In this document: piece after piece, positions 11,876 through 12,729 of the stretch
Layout: each line of letters opens with the position of its first letter
How positions within the stretch are numbered: position 1 is the first letter of the stretch
Position numbers and translations under genes: made by a program
Notes under the pieces: generated by a model
Seen by the model: the letters and a program-made list of their open reading frames with translations, nothing else
The model's database searches: none
Told to the model about the DNA's origin: nothing
Origin: Candidatus Pacearchaeota archaeon ex4484_71
GTDB lineage: Archaea > Nanobdellota > Nanobdellia > Pacearchaeales > GW2011-AR1
Assembly: GCA_002254395.1 (NCBI GenBank)
Contig: NJDN01000018.1
Coordinates: 1 to 12,729 of the forward strand
DNA: 12,729 nucleotides
Direction of reading: 5' to 3'

Positions 11876-12151
11876 CTAATGTTTTACCTTCAATTCACAA
11901 TCTAATCCATTTTCTAAAATTATCCTCGCCGCGCTTACAGAATCTTCCTCCGCAGAAACCACTAGGGACCCCAAATTTGATCCTTTGCTCTTATTTCCCA
12001 AAATTACAGAAAAATCTCCAAAATTGTACAGCACCAATTTTTTATGCTCCAAGATAGAAGTTCCTTCGTGGGGAAGATTGTTCAATAATCCAGAATAATA
12101 CTCAAAATCTTTATGTCCCCTCATGGTTAGAGGGTATTCTGCAATCGCCAT
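11876..12151 (-). CDS. Small hypothetical protein, 91 aa
   Basis: I do not recognise this protein. From the ATG at 12151 it reads MAIAEYPLTMRGHKDFEYYS, a loop with LPHEG, two strands (KKLVLYNFGDFSVILG), a glycine-rich turn (KSKGSNLGSLVVS) and a final helix-strand (AARIILENGLDCELKVKH). This looks like a small alpha/beta domain. The frame remains open 17 codons further upstream, but a TATA box at 12174-12183 lies 27 bases before the internal ATG, and the upstream extension (MYFTVIIIKNPVC...) is encoded by promoter-like A+T-rich DNA. It is divergent from the gene pair starting at 12236 and is followed by the candidate RNA. No signal peptide is present in the short form, so it is probably cytosolic. 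Confidence 0.65.
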   Translation of the reverse strand: MAIAEYPLTMRGHKDFEYYSGLLNNLPHEGTSILEHKKLVLYNFGDFSVILGNKSKGSNLGSLVVSAEEDSVSAARIILENGLDCELKVKH

Positions 12152-12173
12152 TAAAAATAAATAGCAAACAGGG

Positions 12174-12183
12174 TTTTTAATAA
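12174..12183 (-). promoter_or_regulatory. TATA box of the 91-aa gene
   Basis: The minus-strand TTATTAAAAA is centred 27 bases before the ATG at 12151 and decides in favour of the shorter start. Confidence 0.5.
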
Positions 12184-12207
12184 TTATTACAGTAAAGTAC
12201 AAGAAGA

Positions 12208-12215
12208 TTTAATAA
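12208..12215 (+). promoter_or_regulatory. TATA box of the 84-aa/71-aa gene pair
   Basis: The box tttaataa is centred 24-25 bases before the ATG at 12236, compatible with a leaderless mRNA. Confidence 0.5.
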
Positions 12216-12235
12216 GCTGCCTTGCTTTAAAAAGT

Positions 12236-12490
12236 ATGGAAGAAAAAAACAAAGATTCTCAGCTTGAAAAGGATTTGGCTGCAGGAACGGTAGTGATTGC
12301 GAAGTTTGGCCACAACTATGCCGCCGGAAAGCCTTTTGAATTTTTGTATGAGTTTGGGTATTATACAAGGTATGGAGCGGTGGTGTATTTAGAGGGATGT
12401 AGAAACATGCAGGATGCAAGGGCATTTAAGTTGGACCAACTGAGAAAAGCAGAAGAAGGAGATTTGAAAAAATATCTCTGGGGTCATTAA
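12236..12490 (+). CDS. Small hypothetical protein, 84 aa
   Basis: Unrecognised soluble protein. The N-terminus is charged (MEEKNKDSQLEKDLAAG). The middle has strands and aromatic residues (TVVIAKFGHNYAAG, FEFLYEFGYYTRYGAVVYLEG). The end is helical (MQDARAFKLDQLRKAEEGDLKKYL). There is a single Cys (C55) and no membrane segment. Its stop codon overlaps the start of the next gene by one base (TAATG), so the two are translated from one mRNA. That coupling suggests a shared role with the small membrane protein that follows, but nothing identifies that role. Confidence 0.7.
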   Translation: MEEKNKDSQLEKDLAAGTVVIAKFGHNYAAGKPFEFLYEFGYYTRYGAVVYLEGCRNMQDARAFKLDQLRKAEEGDLKKYLWGH

Positions 12491-12705
12491 TGAAAGATAA
12501 AAAGAAAAAACAAGAGAAGAATGCTGTGGAAGGTATTCGGAAACATGCAAAAAGAATGAGCTATTCGTGGGGAATCCTTGCAATTGTTCTTTTCATATTT
12601 GGCTTTTTAAGAGAAAAGCAATATATTTATTTAGCAATTGCAATCTTAATTCTCAATTTTTATTGGGTTTGGAGAGGATGGTTTTGGATGAAACAAGTTA
12701 AATAG
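12490..12705 (+). CDS. Small membrane protein with two transmembrane helices, 71 aa
   Basis: A very basic N-terminus (MKDKKKKQEK...RKHAKR) is followed by a helix at about 25-40 (YSWGILAIVLFIFGFL), a short charged loop (REKQ), and a second helix at about 44-62 (YIYLAIAILILNFYWVWRGW), with a KQVK tail. The positive-inside rule places both ends in the cytosol as a hairpin. The ATG overlaps the stop of the preceding gene, indicating translational coupling. No family is recognised. The size and shape resemble small accessory or scaffold membrane proteins, but that is not a functional assignment. Confidence 0.75.
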   Translation: MKDKKKKQEKNAVEGIRKHAKRMSYSWGILAIVLFIFGFLREKQYIYLAIAILILNFYWVWRGWFWMKQVK

Positions 12706-12706
12706 G

Positions 12707-12714
12707 TTTAAATA
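12707..12714 (+). promoter_or_regulatory. Outward-facing TATA box at the right edge
   Basis: The sequence tttaaata follows directly after the stop codon at 12703-12705. With normal spacing it would start a transcript just beyond the window, so another plus-strand gene probably begins there. Confidence 0.4.
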
Positions 12715-12729
12715 CCCTGAAAATTCAAG

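Noticed and set aside
12152..12202. Longer form of the 91-aa protein with a hydrophobic N-terminus
   Set aside because: The TATA box at 12174-12183 lies inside this extension and is ideally spaced for the internal ATG.
12177..12583. Minus-strand open frames opposite the 84-aa and 71-aa genes
   Set aside because: They cross the divergent promoters and lie antisense to a translationally coupled gene pair. They have no coding signature.
1..12729. Mobile elements, CRISPR arrays, phage genes
   Set aside because: No transposase, integrase, regularly spaced repeats or target duplications were found. All tRNAs appear intact, with no flanking att-like repeat noticed.

Overview
The window is A+T-rich archaeal chromosome. 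It carries a group II chaperonin (thermosome), a tRNA-Tyr split by a bulge-helix-bulge intron, three tRNAs without an encoded CCA, and TATA boxes centred about 25-27 bases before most start codons, which implies largely leaderless mRNAs. Gene packing is tight: convergent neighbours overlap by 4 bases or lie 2-4 bases apart. The short genes, many small unrecognised proteins and the style of the surface proteins suggest a DPANN archaeon, perhaps of the Pacearchaeota/Woesearchaeota group. That placement is inference, since no rRNA or phylogenetic marker was compared.

Left part (1-3460): the start of a THUMP/TRM11-type tRNA methyltransferase leaves the window on the minus strand. A 147-aa unknown follows on the plus strand, then a 591-aa nucleotidyltransferase with HEPN-like helices on the minus strand. 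Next comes a minus-strand run of tRNA-Gly(GCC), an 89-aa protein and tRNA-Val(TAC), and then a 124-aa unknown. Middle (3497-7831): a TatD-family metal-dependent hydrolase, a radical SAM/SPASM enzyme resembling archaeal peptide-modifying families, a divergent 57-aa protein, the thermosome subunit, and a 167-aa cytosolic unknown.

Right part (7891-12729): a membrane-anchored surface protein, intron-containing tRNA-Tyr(GTA), a possible 29-aa acidic peptide, and a two-gene minus-strand unit encoding a secreted Cys-rich glycoprotein-like protein and a membrane-anchored metzincin protease. Upstream of that unit lies the most unusual element, a minus-strand structured RNA candidate of about 83 nt. 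It has three consecutive UUCG-loop hairpins, the last followed by eight U, and its own TATA box at the right distance. The window ends with a 91-aa unknown, a divergent 84-aa plus 71-aa (two-TM) gene pair, and a promoter pointing out of the window.

The genes do not form one pathway. Housekeeping functions (tRNA, tRNA modification, protein folding, nuclease) are interleaved with cell-envelope proteins. The three local units that deserve attention are the UUCG-hairpin RNA, the radical SAM enzyme with its divergent small protein, and the secreted-protein/metalloprotease pair. No mobile element, CRISPR array or long repeat was seen, and no gene-free stretch exceeds 300 bases; the longest is 9460-9635.
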